Counted from the first letter of the stretch, positions 40,954-51,856 are shown. The stretch is DNA of 64,000 nt from an uncultured Algibacter sp. (GCF_947487575.1 NZ_CANKXG010000002.1:231179-295178), one strand, 5' to 3'. The notes: generated by a model not told the origin, from the sequence alone. Program-made: numbers and translations.

Positions 40954-43900
40954 ATGATTCATTTCTTTGGAAACGTAACCGGCAAAGTATTTGCTGTTCA
41001 AACAACAAAAGAATTATCTACCGAAAGTATTTCGAAATTAACGTGGCTTTTTGGCAACCAGCCTAAAATTGAGCAAGCATCATTGGATGCTTTTTTTGTT
41101 GGCCCGCGTGCAGCAATGATTACGCCTTGGAGTACCAATGCAGTTGAGATTACCCAAAATATGGGAATTCAAGACATCATCAGGATTGAGGAATTTAAAG
41201 CGGTTGCAGACGATTATACCGATTTCGACCCGATGATTTCGGAGAAATTTGATGGTTTAAATCAAGACTCTTTTACGATAGATATTAAACCTGAACCAAT
41301 TTTAAATATTGACGATATTGCGGCTTATAACCAACAGGAGGGTTTATCGTTAAGTGATGAGGAGGTTGATTATTTGGATGGTGTGGCGAAGAAAATTGGC
41401 AGACCCTTAACCGACTCTGAAGTGTTTGGGTTTTCGCAAGTAAACTCGGAACATTGTAGACATAAAATTTTTAACGGGACGTTTGTAATTGATGGAGAGG
41501 AAAAACCAACGTCGCTTTTCAAATTAATTAAAGAAACATCGAAACAACATCCTAACGACATTGTTTCGGCTTATAAAGATAATGTGGCTTTTATTAAAGG
41601 CCCAATAGTGGAACAGTTTGCGCCAAAACGTGCGGATGTTCCTGATTATTACACTACTGAAGATTTTGATTCTGTGATTTCGCTTAAAGCTGAAACACAC
41701 AACTTCCCTACTACCGTTGAGCCTTTTAACGGTGCTGCAACTGGTGCTGGTGGCGAAATTAGAGATAGACTTGCTGGTGGAAAAGGATCCTTGCCTTTAG
41801 CAGGAACTGCGGTTTATATGACCAGTTATTCGCGTTTGGAAGAAAACAGGCCTTGGGAGCAAAAATTTGAGGCTAGAAAATGGTTGTATCAGACACCCAT
41901 AGATATTTTAATTAAAGCATCAAACGGTGCATCTGATTTTGGAAACAAGTTTGGGCAGCCGCTTATTTGTGGTTCTGTTTTAACTTTTGAGCATAATGAG
42001 AACCCGTCTTCTAGCGACTCAAAAGCAAGAAAATTAGGTTTCGATAAAGTGATTATGCAGGCTGGAGGTATTGGTTACGGAAAGGCTGAACAGGCTTTAA
42101 AAGATACACCAAAAACTGGCGATAAAATTGTAATTCTTGGTGGCGAAAATTACCGTATAGGTATGGGTGGTGCTGCGGTATCATCAGCTGATACTGGGGC
42201 GTTTGCTTCTGGAATTGAATTAAATGCCGTACAACGTTCTAACCCAGAAATGCAAAAACGTGCTGCAAATGCGGTTCGTGGTATGGTAGAAAGTGATGAG
42301 AATTTTATTGTTTCTATTCATGACCATGGTGCTGGTGGCCATTTAAATTGTTTATCTGAATTGGTTGAAGATACTGGCGGAAAAATTGATTTGGATGCAC
42401 TTCCTGTTGGAGACCCAACTTTATCTGATAAAGAAATAATCGGTAATGAATCGCAAGAACGTATGGGCTTAGTGATTGCCGAAAAACATGTGGAGACACT
42501 TAATAAAATAGCTAACCGAGAGCGTTCGCCAATGTACACTGTTGGAGATGTTACTGGCGATGACCGTTTTACGTTTCAATCTAAAACCAAAGGCAACAAG
42601 CCTATGGATTTAGCAATGGAAGATATGTTTGGGAGTTCGCCAAAAACAGTTTTAACGGATAATACGATTGTTAGAAATTATAAAAACCCAAGATATAAAA
42701 CCAAAAACTTAAGCATCTATTTAAATCAAGTGTTACAACTTGAGGCTGTGGCTTGTAAAGATTGGTTAACTAATAAAGTAGACCGTTGTGTTGGTGGTAA
42801 AGTTGCTAAACAACAATGTGTTGGACCTTTACAAATTCCGTTGAATAACGTTGGTGTTATGGCACTAGATTTTAAAGGAAAAGAAGGTGTAGCAACATCT
42901 ATTGGGCACTCGCCTATTTCTGGATTAATTAATCCGGTTGCAGGAAGCAGAAACTCAATTACTGAAGCTTTAACTAACTTGATTTGGGCGCCTTTAAAAG
43001 ATGGTTTACAATCGGTTTCTTTATCTGCAAACTGGATGTGGCCTTGTAAAAATGAAGGTGAAGATGCGCGTTTATACGAAGCTGTTCAAGCCATTTCTGA
43101 ATTTTCTATAGATTTAGGCATTAATGTGCCTACAGGAAAGGATTCCCTTTCTATGAAACAGAAATACCCAAATGAGGATGTAATTTCCCCTGGCACTGTT
43201 ATTATTTCAGCTGGCGCTAACTGTAATGATATTTCTAAAGTTGTAGAACCTGTTTTCAAACAAGAAGGGGGTAATATTTACTATATTAATGTTTCGCGGG
43301 ATGAATTTAAATTGGGCGGAAGTTCTTTCAACCAAGTTTTAAATACCATTGGAAATGATGCGCCAAATGTTAAAGATGCGGGATATGTTAAGACTGTTTT
43401 CAATACGATACAATCTTTAATTGTTGATGATAAAATTGTTGCAGGACATGATGTGGCTTCTGGTGGATTAATTACAACGCTTTTAGAATTGTGTTTTGCT
43501 GATGTAGATTTAGGTGCTGATTTAGATATTTCTAAATTGAGCGAAGAAGATGATTCTATAAAAGTTTTATTTGCTGAAAATTCAGGACTTGTTTTTCAAG
43601 CTGATGCTTCAATAGAAGCTATTTTATCTAAAAATAATATCGAATTTTTCAATATTGGTTCAGTAAATAACTCTGGAAACTTAAATATTAAAAATGGCGA
43701 TGACACTTTCGCTTTTGATGTTGCTGAAATGCGAGATGTTTGGTATAAAACCTCTTTCTTATTAGATAACAAACAAACTGCAAATGGATTAGCAAAAGAC
43801 CGATTTGACAATTATAAAAAACAACCTTTACAATATACATTCCCAAAACATTTTACTGGAAAGTTACCTGTTATTGGAAACACAAGACCAAAAGCAGCTA

Positions 43901-44631
43901 TTCTTCGTGAAAAAGGAAGTAACTCTGAACGTGAAATGGCAAATGCTATGTATTTAGCTGGTTTTGATGTGAAAGATGTACACATGACCGATTTAATTTC
44001 TGGTCGTGAAACCCTAGAAGATATTCAGTTTTTAGGAGCCGTTGGTGGTTTCTCTAATTCTGATGTATTAGGTTCTGCTAAAGGTTGGGCAGGCGCTATT
44101 AAATACAACGAAAAAGCAAATAAAGCCATCAAGAATTTCTTTGATAGAAAAGACACGTTGTCTGTTGGAATATGTAATGGTTGTCAGTTATTCATGGAAT
44201 TAGAGGAAATTAATCCAGACCATGAAATCCACGGTAAGATGCATCATAACGATTCGCATAAACATGAAAGCTCTTTCACTTCTGTAAAAATTCAAGAGAA
44301 TAATTCAGTTATGTTATCTAGTCTAGCAGGTACAGAATTAGGGGTTTGGATTTCGCATGGCGAAGGAAAATTTAGTTTACCATACTCAGAAGACAAATAT
44401 CATATTGTTGCTAAATACGGTTACGAAGGGTATCCTAATAACCCTAATGGTTCAGATTTTAACACCGCTATGATGAGTGATAAAACAGGCCGTCATTTAG
44501 TAACGATGCCACACATTGAGCGTTCTACGTTCCAATGGAATTGGGCTAATTACCCTGATGGACGTAAAGATGAAGTATCGCCTTGGTTAGAGGCTTTTGT
44601 TAATGCAAAATTGTGGATTGAGAAACAATAA
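40954..44631 (+). CDS. purL: Phosphoribosylformylglycinamidine synthase
   Basis: A 1225-residue single-chain FGAM synthase (purine step 4; FGAR, glutamine and ATP to FGAM). The order is the N-terminal domain, two AIRS-like halves (NSEHCRHKIFNG, HDHGAGGHLNCLSELVEDTG, and a second set with VAGHDVASGGLITTL), and a C-terminal glutaminase with the nucleophile Cys in SVGICNGCQLF. It is the long form found in Proteobacteria and Bacteroidota, not the split PurLQS type. It is monocistronic with promoter and terminator; no other purine genes are adjacent. Confidence 0.96.
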   Translation: MIHFFGNVTGKVFAVQTTKELSTESISKLTWLFGNQPKIEQASLDAFFVGPRAAMITPWSTNAVEITQNMGIQDIIRIEEFKAVADDYTDFDPMISEKFDGLNQDSFTIDIKPEPILNIDDIAAYNQQEGLSLSDEEVDYLDGVAKKIGRPLTDSEVFGFSQVNSEHCRHKIFNGTFVIDGEEKPTSLFKLIKETSKQHPNDIVSAYKDNVAFIKGPIVEQFAPKRADVPDYYTTEDFDSVISLKAETHNFPTTVEPFNGAATGAGGEIRDRLAGGKGSLPLAGTAVYMTSYSRLEENRPWEQKFEARKWLYQTPIDILIKASNGASDFGNKFGQPLICGSVLTFEHNENPSSSDSKARKLGFDKVIMQAGGIGYGKAEQALKDTPKTGDKIVILGGENYRIGMGGAAVSSADTGAFASGIELNAVQRSNPEMQKRAANAVRGMVESDENFIVSIHDHGAGGHLNCLSELVEDTGGKIDLDALPVGDPTLSDKEIIGNESQERMGLVIAEKHVETLNKIANRERSPMYTVGDVTGDDRFTFQSKTKGNKPMDLAMEDMFGSSPKTVLTDNTIVRNYKNPRYKTKNLSIYLNQVLQLEAVACKDWLTNKVDRCVGGKVAKQQCVGPLQIPLNNVGVMALDFKGKEGVATSIGHSPISGLINPVAGSRNSITEALTNLIWAPLKDGLQSVSLSANWMWPCKNEGEDARLYEAVQAISEFSIDLGINVPTGKDSLSMKQKYPNEDVISPGTVIISAGANCNDISKVVEPVFKQEGGNIYYINVSRDEFKLGGSSFNQVLNTIGNDAPNVKDAGYVKTVFNTIQSLIVDDKIVAGHDVASGGLITTLLELCFADVDLGADLDISKLSEEDDSIKVLFAENSGLVFQADASIEAILSKNNIEFFNIGSVNNSGNLNIKNGDDTFAFDVAEMRDVWYKTSFLLDNKQTANGLAKDRFDNYKKQPLQYTFPKHFTGKLPVIGNTRPKAAILREKGSNSEREMANAMYLAGFDVKDVHMTDLISGRETLEDIQFLGAVGGFSNSDVLGSAKGWAGAIKYNEKANKAIKNFFDRKDTLSVGICNGCQLFMELEEINPDHEIHGKMHHNDSHKHESSFTSVKIQENNSVMLSSLAGTELGVWISHGEGKFSLPYSEDKYHIVAKYGYEGYPNNPNGSDFNTAMMSDKTGRHLVTMPHIERSTFQWNWANYPDGRKDEVSPWLEAFVNAKLWIEKQ

Positions 44632-44639
44632 TTATAGAT

Positions 44640-44677
44640 AAAAAGCCCTAAAATGAATATCCATTTCGGGGCTTTTT
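44640..44677. terminator. Bidirectional terminator between purL and the OFA transporter
   Basis: AAAAAGCCC, a partly paired 20-base interior (AATG/CATT), GGGCTTTTT, between convergent genes. Confidence 0.8.
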
Positions 44678-44709
44678 GACCAATACAAACAATACTAAAA
44701 AAAATATTT

Positions 44710-45978
44710 TTAAGCAAATTTCAACTTCTCGTCTGCTTCTTTTTCCTCTTTTCTATACGCTTTCACTACAGTACGCTTCATTAATAAAGACACCAATAAC
44801 GCAATAACAAATAACCCAGCAAAGACCTTAAGTGTTGTATCTAAAGAACCTGTTGCATTTTTAACCATGTCGTAAATAGTTGGCCCTACTACACCTGCTA
44901 AGCCCCATGCTGCTAATACCATACCGTGGATTGCTCCTAATTGTTTAGTACCAAACAAGTCTCCTAAAAAGGCTGGTAAGGTTGCAAAACCACCACCATA
45001 CATCGTTATTACAGTAAACAAGACTATTAAAAATGCTAGTTCCATACTTATTTGTGGTAAGAAATAGAAGGCTAAAATTTGGAATACAAAGAATATGATA
45101 TACGTATTTGCACGTCCTAAATAATCTGATAATGTAGACCACATAATTCTGCCTAATCCATTAAATACACCTATTAAACCTACAATTCCCGCCGCTTCCA
45201 TGGGTGTGTAATTCAATTTCTCTTGCATCATTGGGCTTGCTGCTGAAATAATTGCAATACCACATGCAATATTTATAAACATCATAACCCAGATGTAGTA
45301 AAAACGAGGTGTTTTCAAAGCTTCATTAGCCGTAATATTTGCCATATCTTTTTTAATAGTTTTACCTTCTCCTGGTTTAAAACCATCTGGTAAATAGCCC
45401 TCTGGCGGTCTTTCAATATATCTTGCAGAAGATAAAATAAGCACCATATAAATTAATCCTAAAATGTAAAAGGCATTTGAAACACCAACAGAATCAAAAA
45501 GTGACTGCATAACAGGTCCAAATATTAAAGCTGCAAAACCAAAGCCCATAATCGCCATTCCTGTGGCTAAACCACGTCTGTCTGGAAACCATTTTACCAA
45601 AGTACTAACCGGCGTAATATATCCTAGACCTAAACCAATACCACCAATAACACCATAGCATAAATAAAATAGCCATAGCGATTCTAATTGAACTGCTAAT
45701 CCTGAACCTAAAATACCTAAACCATAAAATATACCTGCGGTTGTTCCGCTAACTTTGGGTCCTACTTTTTCTACCCATCTTCCTAAAAATGCTGCTGATA
45801 AACCTAATAATAAAATGGCAATTTTAAATGCCCATTTAATGACACTTCCATCAACATCAAATATATCTTTTACTGGGTTTGTCATTACCGAATAGGCATA
45901 TACAGACCCTATAGAAATATGTATTCCCACAGCTGATGCTGCTATTAACCAACGATTTTTTAATTTTTGTGTACTCAT
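44710..45978 (-). CDS. OFA-type MFS transporter (oxalate/formate antiporter family)
   Basis: A 422-residue protein with 12 predicted membrane helices and a charged C-terminus. The start NRWLIAASAVGIHISIGSVYAYSV and the MFS loop motif FPDRRGLATGMAIMGFG are typical of the OFA family (oxalate:formate and monocarboxylate carriers). It follows pflB and pflA on the same strand, 38 bases after pflA, so it probably exports formate or exchanges pyruvate or another acid. No FocA channel is in the window. Confidence 0.85.
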   Translation of the reverse strand: MSTQKLKNRWLIAASAVGIHISIGSVYAYSVMTNPVKDIFDVDGSVIKWAFKIAILLLGLSAAFLGRWVEKVGPKVSGTTAGIFYGLGILGSGLAVQLESLWLFYLCYGVIGGIGLGLGYITPVSTLVKWFPDRRGLATGMAIMGFGFAALIFGPVMQSLFDSVGVSNAFYILGLIYMVLILSSARYIERPPEGYLPDGFKPGEGKTIKKDMANITANEALKTPRFYYIWVMMFINIACGIAIISAASPMMQEKLNYTPMEAAGIVGLIGVFNGLGRIMWSTLSDYLGRANTYIIFFVFQILAFYFLPQISMELAFLIVLFTVITMYGGGFATLPAFLGDLFGTKQLGAIHGMVLAAWGLAGVVGPTIYDMVKNATGSLDTTLKVFAGLFVIALLVSLLMKRTVVKAYRKEEKEADEKLKFA

Positions 45979-46016
45979 AATTATTTGTTATTTGAGTTTT
46001 GCTATAAAGCACTCAA

Positions 46017-46739
46017 TTAATTCACTCTTACTTCCTTAAAATATTGTTTCAAAATTGCTACAGCTGCATCAATTTCCTCTGGCGAATTTTCTCTGGCATC
46101 TTTTAACTGATAATCCCATTCTAAAGCATCCCATTTATGGACACCTAACTTATGATAGGGCTGTAATTCTATTTTTTCAATAGTATTATAATCTTTAAAA
46201 TGTTCGCCCATGGCATGAAGCAACTCAGGTGTATTAGTTATTTCAGGAATTAATACATAGCGTAACCACATTTTTTTACCTGAAGCTTCTCTATGCTTTG
46301 CGAAATTGAATGTTGTTTCTTTGTTTTTTTGACCTGTGATGTATTCGTAACCTTCCTCATTCATGTGCTTAATATCTAGCATCACTAAATCGGCATACTT
46401 ATCTAATAACTCTTCAGAAAAATGATTTAAAACCCTTCCGTTAGTATCAATATTAGTATGAATATCTTCTTCTTTTAATCTTTTGAAAAAAGGCACCAAC
46501 TCTTTGGATTGTAATAAAGGTTCTCCACCAGAAACAGTAACGCCTCCTCTTTTTCCAAAATAAGGTTTCTCCTTGATTGCCATTTGAACTAATTCTTCAA
46601 TGTGATACTCTTTTCCGCCATGCGTATCAATAGTATCAGGATTGTGGCAATACAAACATTTTAGTTTGCATCCTTGTAAAAATATTACCATTCTTACACC
46701 AGGGCCATCATGCGTTCCAAAGGATTCAATGGAATGCAC
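46017..46739 (-). CDS. pflA: Pyruvate formate-lyase activating enzyme
   Basis: A 240-residue radical-SAM enzyme. The cluster motif CKLKCLYC lies in FLQGCKLKCLYCHNPDTID, and GGVTVSGGEPLLQ is the SAM-binding stretch. It installs the glycyl radical on PflB. No ATG is available: the GTG at 46739 gives MHSIESFGTHDGPGVR, and relatives usually have a few more residues before RVHSIES. The start is therefore unusual or slightly upstream. It is 111 bases from pflB with a stem-loop between. Confidence 0.9.
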   Translation of the reverse strand: MHSIESFGTHDGPGVRMVIFLQGCKLKCLYCHNPDTIDTHGGKEYHIEELVQMAIKEKPYFGKRGGVTVSGGEPLLQSKELVPFFKRLKEEDIHTNIDTNGRVLNHFSEELLDKYADLVMLDIKHMNEEGYEYITGQKNKETTFNFAKHREASGKKMWLRYVLIPEITNTPELLHAMGEHFKDYNTIEKIELQPYHKLGVHKWDALEWDYQLKDARENSPEEIDAAVAILKQYFKEVRVN

Positions 46740-46787
46740 TCTTAATATGTTATCTTTATGTTTGATGATTTGTCTCTTTAAAAATTA

Positions 46788-46828
46788 GCATCTGAAAAGA
46801 AAGCTTTTCACACTCCCTCTTCAGATGC
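46788..46828 (-). promoter_or_regulatory. Stem-loop between pflB and pflA
   Basis: GCATCTGAA (46788-46796) pairs with TTCAGATGC (46820-46828), with a nested GAAAAG/CTTTTC pair. There is no T run, so it may act as an mRNA stabiliser or processing site that sets the pflB:pflA ratio rather than as a terminator. Confidence 0.5.
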
Positions 46829-46850
46829 ATACAAAATATAAATAGAGTGT

Positions 46851-49076
46851 TTAGATTGACTCGTGGAAAGATCTAGTAATCACTTCCATTTGTTGTTCTT
46901 TTGTTAATCTCACGAAGTTTACCGCGTATCCAGAAACTCTAATGGTTAACTGTGGGTATTCTTCTGGATGTTCCATAGCATCTAGTAAGGTTTCTTTATC
47001 TAAAACATTCACGTTAACGTGTTGTGCGTTTTTAGAGAAATAGCCATCTAAAATACATGACAGGTTTTCAATGCGTTCTTCTGAATCAGTTCCTAAAGAT
47101 TTTGGAACTATCGAGAATGTATTTGAAATACCATCCTGAGAATCTTTATAATCTATTTTAGCAACAGAATTTAATGACGCAATTGCGCCTTGAGAATCTC
47201 TACCGTGCATTGGGTTTGCCCCTGGTGCAAACGGAATTCCTTTTGCTCTACCATCTGGTGTTGCTCCTGTTTTCTTACCATATACCACATTTGATGTGAT
47301 TGTTAACACAGACATTGTAGGTTCTGCATTTTTATATACTGGTAATTTTTTCAATTCATCATTAAAATCAGCAACCGCATTTGCAGCTAATGTATCCACA
47401 CGATCATCATCATTACCATAGCAAGGAAATTCGCCTTCAATTTTAAAATCTACAGTTAAACCGTCTTCATTTCTAATTGGTTTTACTGTAGCATATTTAA
47501 TTGCTGACAATGAATCTGCTACAATTGATAACCCAGCGATTCCATAAGCAATATTAATACTTGGATTAGTATCAATTAAAGCCATTTGCGCTTTTTCGTA
47601 GTAATACTTATCGTGCATGTAGTGGATAATATTCATAGAATCGTTATACACACGTGCTACTTCTTTCATAGCAATTTTAAAGTTAGCCATGACTTTATCA
47701 AAATCTAATGTCTCACAATTACAAGGCTCAATGCCATCAACCATTTGTGTTCCTGTGATTTCACACTTACCACCATTAATAGCCAATAACAATGTTTTAG
47801 CTAAGTTAGTACGTGCTCCAAAGAACTGAATAGCTTTACCTAAAGCTTGATAAGACACACAACATGCAATACCATAATCATCAGAACCTCTGTTAGTTCG
47901 CATCATTTCGTCATTTTCAAATTGAATTGAAGAGGTGTCAATGGCTACTTTAGAACAAAAATCTTTAAAATTCTGTGGTAAATCTTTAGACCATAGCACC
48001 GTCATATTTGGTTCTGGCGAAGCTCCTAAATTGTAAAGTGTATTTAAGAAACGGAAAGACGTTTTAGTGACCTTGGTTCTTCCATCATCAAACATACCGC
48101 CAATAGCCTCAGTTACCCATGTAGGATCTCCAGCAAAAATTTCATCATAAGCACTCATTCTTAAATGACGTACCATTCTCAATTTCATGACGAATTGATC
48201 AATAAATTCTTGAGCTTCTTCTTCAGTAATTAATCCTTCTTGTAAATCGTTTTCAATATATACATCTAAGAATGTAGATACATTACCAAGCGACATTGCA
48301 GCACCATCTTGCTCTTTTACAGCAGCTAAATACCCCATGTATGTCCATTGTACCGCCTCTCTTGCAGTTTCTGCAGGACGATTCAATTCTAAGTCATATT
48401 TATTACCTAAAGTAATAATTTCCTTGAGGGCTTTAATCTGATCTGATACTTCTTCACGTAAACGAATAACAGCATCTGTCATTGGTCCACCAATATTTGC
48501 TAAATCTTGTTTCTTAGTTTCAATTAAAAAATCAATACCATAAAGTGCTACACGACGGTAATCTCCAATAACTCTACCACGTGCATAGTTATCTGGTAAA
48601 CCTGTTAAAAATCCTAAAGAACGGAATTTTTTAATCTCTGCATTATATGCTGAAAACACACCATCATTATGTGTTTTTACATATTTAGAAAACAACTCAG
48701 TTAGGTTATCGTTTGGTTTTACACCTTGTTCTGCCAATGCTTTTTGTACCACTTTAAAACCTCCAAAAGGTTTCATGGTACGTTTTAATAACTCATCAGT
48801 CTGTAACCCAACAATAACTTCATTTTTCTTATCAATATATCCTGCATTAAATGCACTAACTGTTGAGATTGTTTCAGTATCTAAAGCAAGAACACCATTG
48901 TTTTTGAGTTCTTCTTTTGTCGCGGCTTTACATATATCCCATAAACTTTTAGTTTTTACACTTGGGCCAACTAAAAATTCATCTGTACCGTAATAAGGTG
49001 TTACATTATTGATTACAAAATCTCTAACGTTAATACCTTCATTCCAAATTCCTGGTTTAAACTGTTTTACTTTCAT
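46851..49076 (-). CDS. pflB: Formate C-acetyltransferase (pyruvate formate-lyase)
   Basis: A 741-residue glycyl-radical enzyme that splits pyruvate with CoA into acetyl-CoA and formate without oxygen. The active-site pair Cys405-Cys406 lies in GIACCVSYQ, and the radical glycine Gly716 in RVSGYAVNF. Length is close to the E. coli enzyme (760). It leads the pflB-pflA-OFA transporter set. A Crp/Fnr-type palindrome and a -7 box lie upstream. Its presence means the organism can ferment or survive anoxia. Confidence 0.96.
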   Translation of the reverse strand: MKVKQFKPGIWNEGINVRDFVINNVTPYYGTDEFLVGPSVKTKSLWDICKAATKEELKNNGVLALDTETISTVSAFNAGYIDKKNEVIVGLQTDELLKRTMKPFGGFKVVQKALAEQGVKPNDNLTELFSKYVKTHNDGVFSAYNAEIKKFRSLGFLTGLPDNYARGRVIGDYRRVALYGIDFLIETKKQDLANIGGPMTDAVIRLREEVSDQIKALKEIITLGNKYDLELNRPAETAREAVQWTYMGYLAAVKEQDGAAMSLGNVSTFLDVYIENDLQEGLITEEEAQEFIDQFVMKLRMVRHLRMSAYDEIFAGDPTWVTEAIGGMFDDGRTKVTKTSFRFLNTLYNLGASPEPNMTVLWSKDLPQNFKDFCSKVAIDTSSIQFENDEMMRTNRGSDDYGIACCVSYQALGKAIQFFGARTNLAKTLLLAINGGKCEITGTQMVDGIEPCNCETLDFDKVMANFKIAMKEVARVYNDSMNIIHYMHDKYYYEKAQMALIDTNPSINIAYGIAGLSIVADSLSAIKYATVKPIRNEDGLTVDFKIEGEFPCYGNDDDRVDTLAANAVADFNDELKKLPVYKNAEPTMSVLTITSNVVYGKKTGATPDGRAKGIPFAPGANPMHGRDSQGAIASLNSVAKIDYKDSQDGISNTFSIVPKSLGTDSEERIENLSCILDGYFSKNAQHVNVNVLDKETLLDAMEHPEEYPQLTIRVSGYAVNFVRLTKEQQMEVITRSFHESI

Positions 49077-49126
49077 CTCTATTTTGTATTTATATTTTGT
49101 AAAATCTATGTCTTTATTTGACTATC

Positions 49127-49170
49127 CAAAGATAAAAACAGGCTATTTTAAAAAACATGACAATTATCAT
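49127..49170 (-). promoter_or_regulatory. pflB promoter with Crp/Fnr-type palindrome
   Basis: The -7 box TATCTTTG (minus, 49127-49134) has no good -33 partner. Instead an imperfect palindrome ATGATAATTGTCAT (minus, 49157-49170; TGA-N6-TCA) is centred near -41 from the expected start, where class II Crp/Fnr activators bind. The remaining gap to 49474 is AT-rich and shows nothing else beyond a weak TATTTTGC box before 49475. Confidence 0.45.
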
Positions 49171-49474
49171 TAAACCCAACAAATCAGAGATTTACTTATA
49201 GATATTATTCACGAAAACGTTTGAATTAAAGCCTAAAAAAATAAGAATTATTCAACATTTAATTTCAACCTCTAAAGAATAATTAACGAAAAAGTGTTTT
49301 CATAATAAAAAAGTATTCTGAGTTTATAATTTTCAACACTTATTCGTAAAAAGAAAATATGCTACACTCTTTTTTTTGAATTATTTTGAAAATAAACTGA
49401 ACGTCCTTTAAAATGTATTATTTGAAAATCATTATTTATTCCCTATTTTGCATTATTGCTTTTAAAAATTCCCT

Positions 49475-51247
49475 ATGAAAGAGATTACAAGATTATTTGA
49501 TTTTCCGTACCACCAATTAAACAATCATCCTTTAGAAGCCTCACTTGTGACTAAGTATAAAGGTAATTGGGTTAAAACTTCAACTGCTGAATATCTTGAC
49601 AAGGCTAATGCAATAAGTAGAGCTTTATTAAAATTAGGGATTAATAAAAATGATAAAATAGCTGTTATTTCTTCTACTAACAGAACAGAGTGGAATATTG
49701 TAGATATTGGAATTTTGCAAGTTGGAGCACAAAACATTCCTATTTATCCAACTATTAGTGCAGAAGATTATGAGTATGTTTTAAATCATAGCGAATCTAC
49801 ATACTGTTTTGTGTCTTGTGAAGAAGTTCTTGAAAAAATTAATAAAGTAAAAGAAAGCACTAGTATTAAAGACGTTTATTCTTTTGATCATATAAAAGGA
49901 TGTAAGCATTATTCTGAATTGCTAGAACTTGGTAAAGATGATGCAAATCAAAATGAAGTTGAAAAACGAAAGCATAATGTCAAACCTGAGGAACTAGCAA
50001 CTATCATATATACTTCTGGAACCACAGGAAAACCAAAAGGTGTTATGTTATCTCATAATAATATTGTTTCTAATGTGATTTCTGCTAGTAATAGATTTCC
50101 ACTAGAGCCAAATGCAAGAGCTTTGAGCTTTCTACCTATATGTCATATTTTCGAACGTGTTTTTACATACTTATACCAGTATAGAAGTATTGAAACTTAT
50201 TATGCTGAATCTATTGATAAAATAGGTGATAATGCTAAAGATATAAAACCCCATACCATGACAGTTGTTCCTAGGCTTATAGAAAAAGTCTACGACAAAA
50301 TTATGGACAAGGGTGCTGATTTAACTGGTTTTAAAAAGAAACTATTCTTTTGGGCAGTAGAATTAGGAGCTCAATTTAAACCCTATAAACAAAATGGGTT
50401 CTTATATGGTTTAAAATTATCAATAGCACGAAAACTAATTTTTAGTAAATGGCAAGCTGCCCTTGGTGGAAATATTATATTTATGGCATCTGGTAGTGCA
50501 GCACTTCAACCTAGGTTAGGAAGAATTTTTGGTGCAGCAGATATGTCAATTATGGAATGCTACGGACTTACAGAAACTTCACCCGGAGTTTCTGCTAGTG
50601 ATAGAAGAAACGGAGGTTGGAAAATTAGCCATGTTGGAAGAGTAATTGACGATGTTGAAGTTAAAATTGCTGAAGATGGTGAGATTTTAATTAAAGGTCC
50701 CAACGTAATGATGGGCTATTATAAAGATCCTGAAAAAACAGCTAGCGTCATGACTGGTAATTATTTTCATACAGGAGATAAAGGTGAAATTGATGCCGAT
50801 GGTTTCTTAAAAATTACAGGACGTAAAAAGGAAATGTTCAAAACCTCTGGTGGAAAATATATTATTCCTACGCTTCTTGAAAATGATTTGAAACAATCCC
50901 GTTTTATTGAACAAATAATGGTTATTGGTGAAGGTGAAAAAATGCCTGCCGCTTTAATTCAGCCTAATTTTGAATTTGTACAAGAATGGATTGAACGTAA
51001 AAATCACCCTGTCGGAACTTCTTTTGAGGATATTGCAAAATCTGAAATTGTTCAGAAACGCATCCAAAGAGAAGTTGATAAATGCAATAAGAAATTTGGT
51101 AAATGGGAACAGATTAAAAAGTTTGAAATTACTCCTGAAGAATGGTCAATAAATTCAGGTCATCTTACACCAACAATGAAAATGAAAAGAGATGTTATCA
51201 AAAAAATGTATGCACATTTAATTGAACAAATTTATCGCCCTTCTTAG
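49475..51247 (+). CDS. Long-chain fatty acid-CoA ligase (AMP-forming)
   Basis: A 590-residue adenylate-forming enzyme. The P-loop-like ATIIYTSGTTGKPKGVMLSH (about 170-190), YGLTETSPGVS, YFHTGDKGEID and ITGRKKEMFKTSGGKYI are the four core motifs of the FadD/ACSL group. It activates fatty acids for degradation or lipid synthesis. It lies upstream of, and on the same strand as, the MarR-headed beta-oxidation operon, separated by a small membrane-protein gene. Confidence 0.92.
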   Translation: MKEITRLFDFPYHQLNNHPLEASLVTKYKGNWVKTSTAEYLDKANAISRALLKLGINKNDKIAVISSTNRTEWNIVDIGILQVGAQNIPIYPTISAEDYEYVLNHSESTYCFVSCEEVLEKINKVKESTSIKDVYSFDHIKGCKHYSELLELGKDDANQNEVEKRKHNVKPEELATIIYTSGTTGKPKGVMLSHNNIVSNVISASNRFPLEPNARALSFLPICHIFERVFTYLYQYRSIETYYAESIDKIGDNAKDIKPHTMTVVPRLIEKVYDKIMDKGADLTGFKKKLFFWAVELGAQFKPYKQNGFLYGLKLSIARKLIFSKWQAALGGNIIFMASGSAALQPRLGRIFGAADMSIMECYGLTETSPGVSASDRRNGGWKISHVGRVIDDVEVKIAEDGEILIKGPNVMMGYYKDPEKTASVMTGNYFHTGDKGEIDADGFLKITGRKKEMFKTSGGKYIIPTLLENDLKQSRFIEQIMVIGEGEKMPAALIQPNFEFVQEWIERKNHPVGTSFEDIAKSEIVQKRIQREVDKCNKKFGKWEQIKKFEITPEEWSINSGHLTPTMKMKRDVIKKMYAHLIEQIYRPS

Positions 51248-51356
51248 AACACAATCTCTTTTAATAAAACCACTTTAAATAACCCGTAATTCAATGACAT
51301 TTAATAAGTTAATCAATTTTTAGTATATTTAGACATAACCAATTAAAACTAATAAA

Positions 51357-51752
51357 ATGAAAACTAAAAATTTCTTAGTATCGGGTATTGCGGGAGGTAT
51401 TGTTGATTTCCTTTTAGGATGGCTCTTTTATGGTATCATTTTTAAAGATGTTTTTCCTCAACCAGAAGAAAGCGGAAGTACAATGCTATTTATCTTTCTT
51501 GGCTGCATTACTTTTGGATTGTTTGTTGCTTACATTTATACAAAATGGGCACAAATAACAACAGCTGCTACTGGAGCTAAAGCAGGTGCCATTATAGGGC
51601 TCTTTATTGGATTATTTTACAATTTCTTTAATATGGCTATGATTCCTGGAGCGGAGTTACAATTAGCTGCTTTAGATGTTGGTATATCAGTTGTTATGAC
51701 TACCATTATTGGTGCAGTAATAGCCGCTATCAATGGTAAATTAGGCGATTAA
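51357..51752 (+). CDS. Four-helix membrane protein of unknown function
   Basis: A 131-residue protein with four membrane helices (about 8-28, 43-62, 74-95 and 102-125). Gly-rich helix contacts (GIAGGIVDFLLGWLFYG, GAKAGAIIGLFIGLFYNFF) are typical of small DUF1761-like proteins, but the family is not certain. It sits between the acyl-CoA ligase and the marR operon. The palindrome after it may serve as its terminator. Confidence 0.6.
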   Translation: MKTKNFLVSGIAGGIVDFLLGWLFYGIIFKDVFPQPEESGSTMLFIFLGCITFGLFVAYIYTKWAQITTAATGAKAGAIIGLFIGLFYNFFNMAMIPGAELQLAALDVGISVVMTTIIGAVIAAINGKLGD

Positions 51753-51800
51753 ACAAATTATTTCTCTTTATTTAAGTAAAGTAAATACAATTTACTAAAA

Positions 51801-51837
51801 AATACTATGCACGCATAGTATTTTTTTATTATATTTG
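51801..51837 (+). promoter_or_regulatory. marR promoter with overlapping operator palindrome
   Basis: The perfect palindrome AATACTATGC-AC-GCATAGTATT (51801-51822) is followed 7 bases later by the -7 box TATATTTG (51830-51837), 20 bases before the marR ATG. The palindrome covers the -33 region, where a repressor would block the promoter. Flanking A and T runs mean it could also terminate the upstream gene. Confidence 0.65.
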
Positions 51838-51856
51838 GTCTCACCAATCAACAAAC

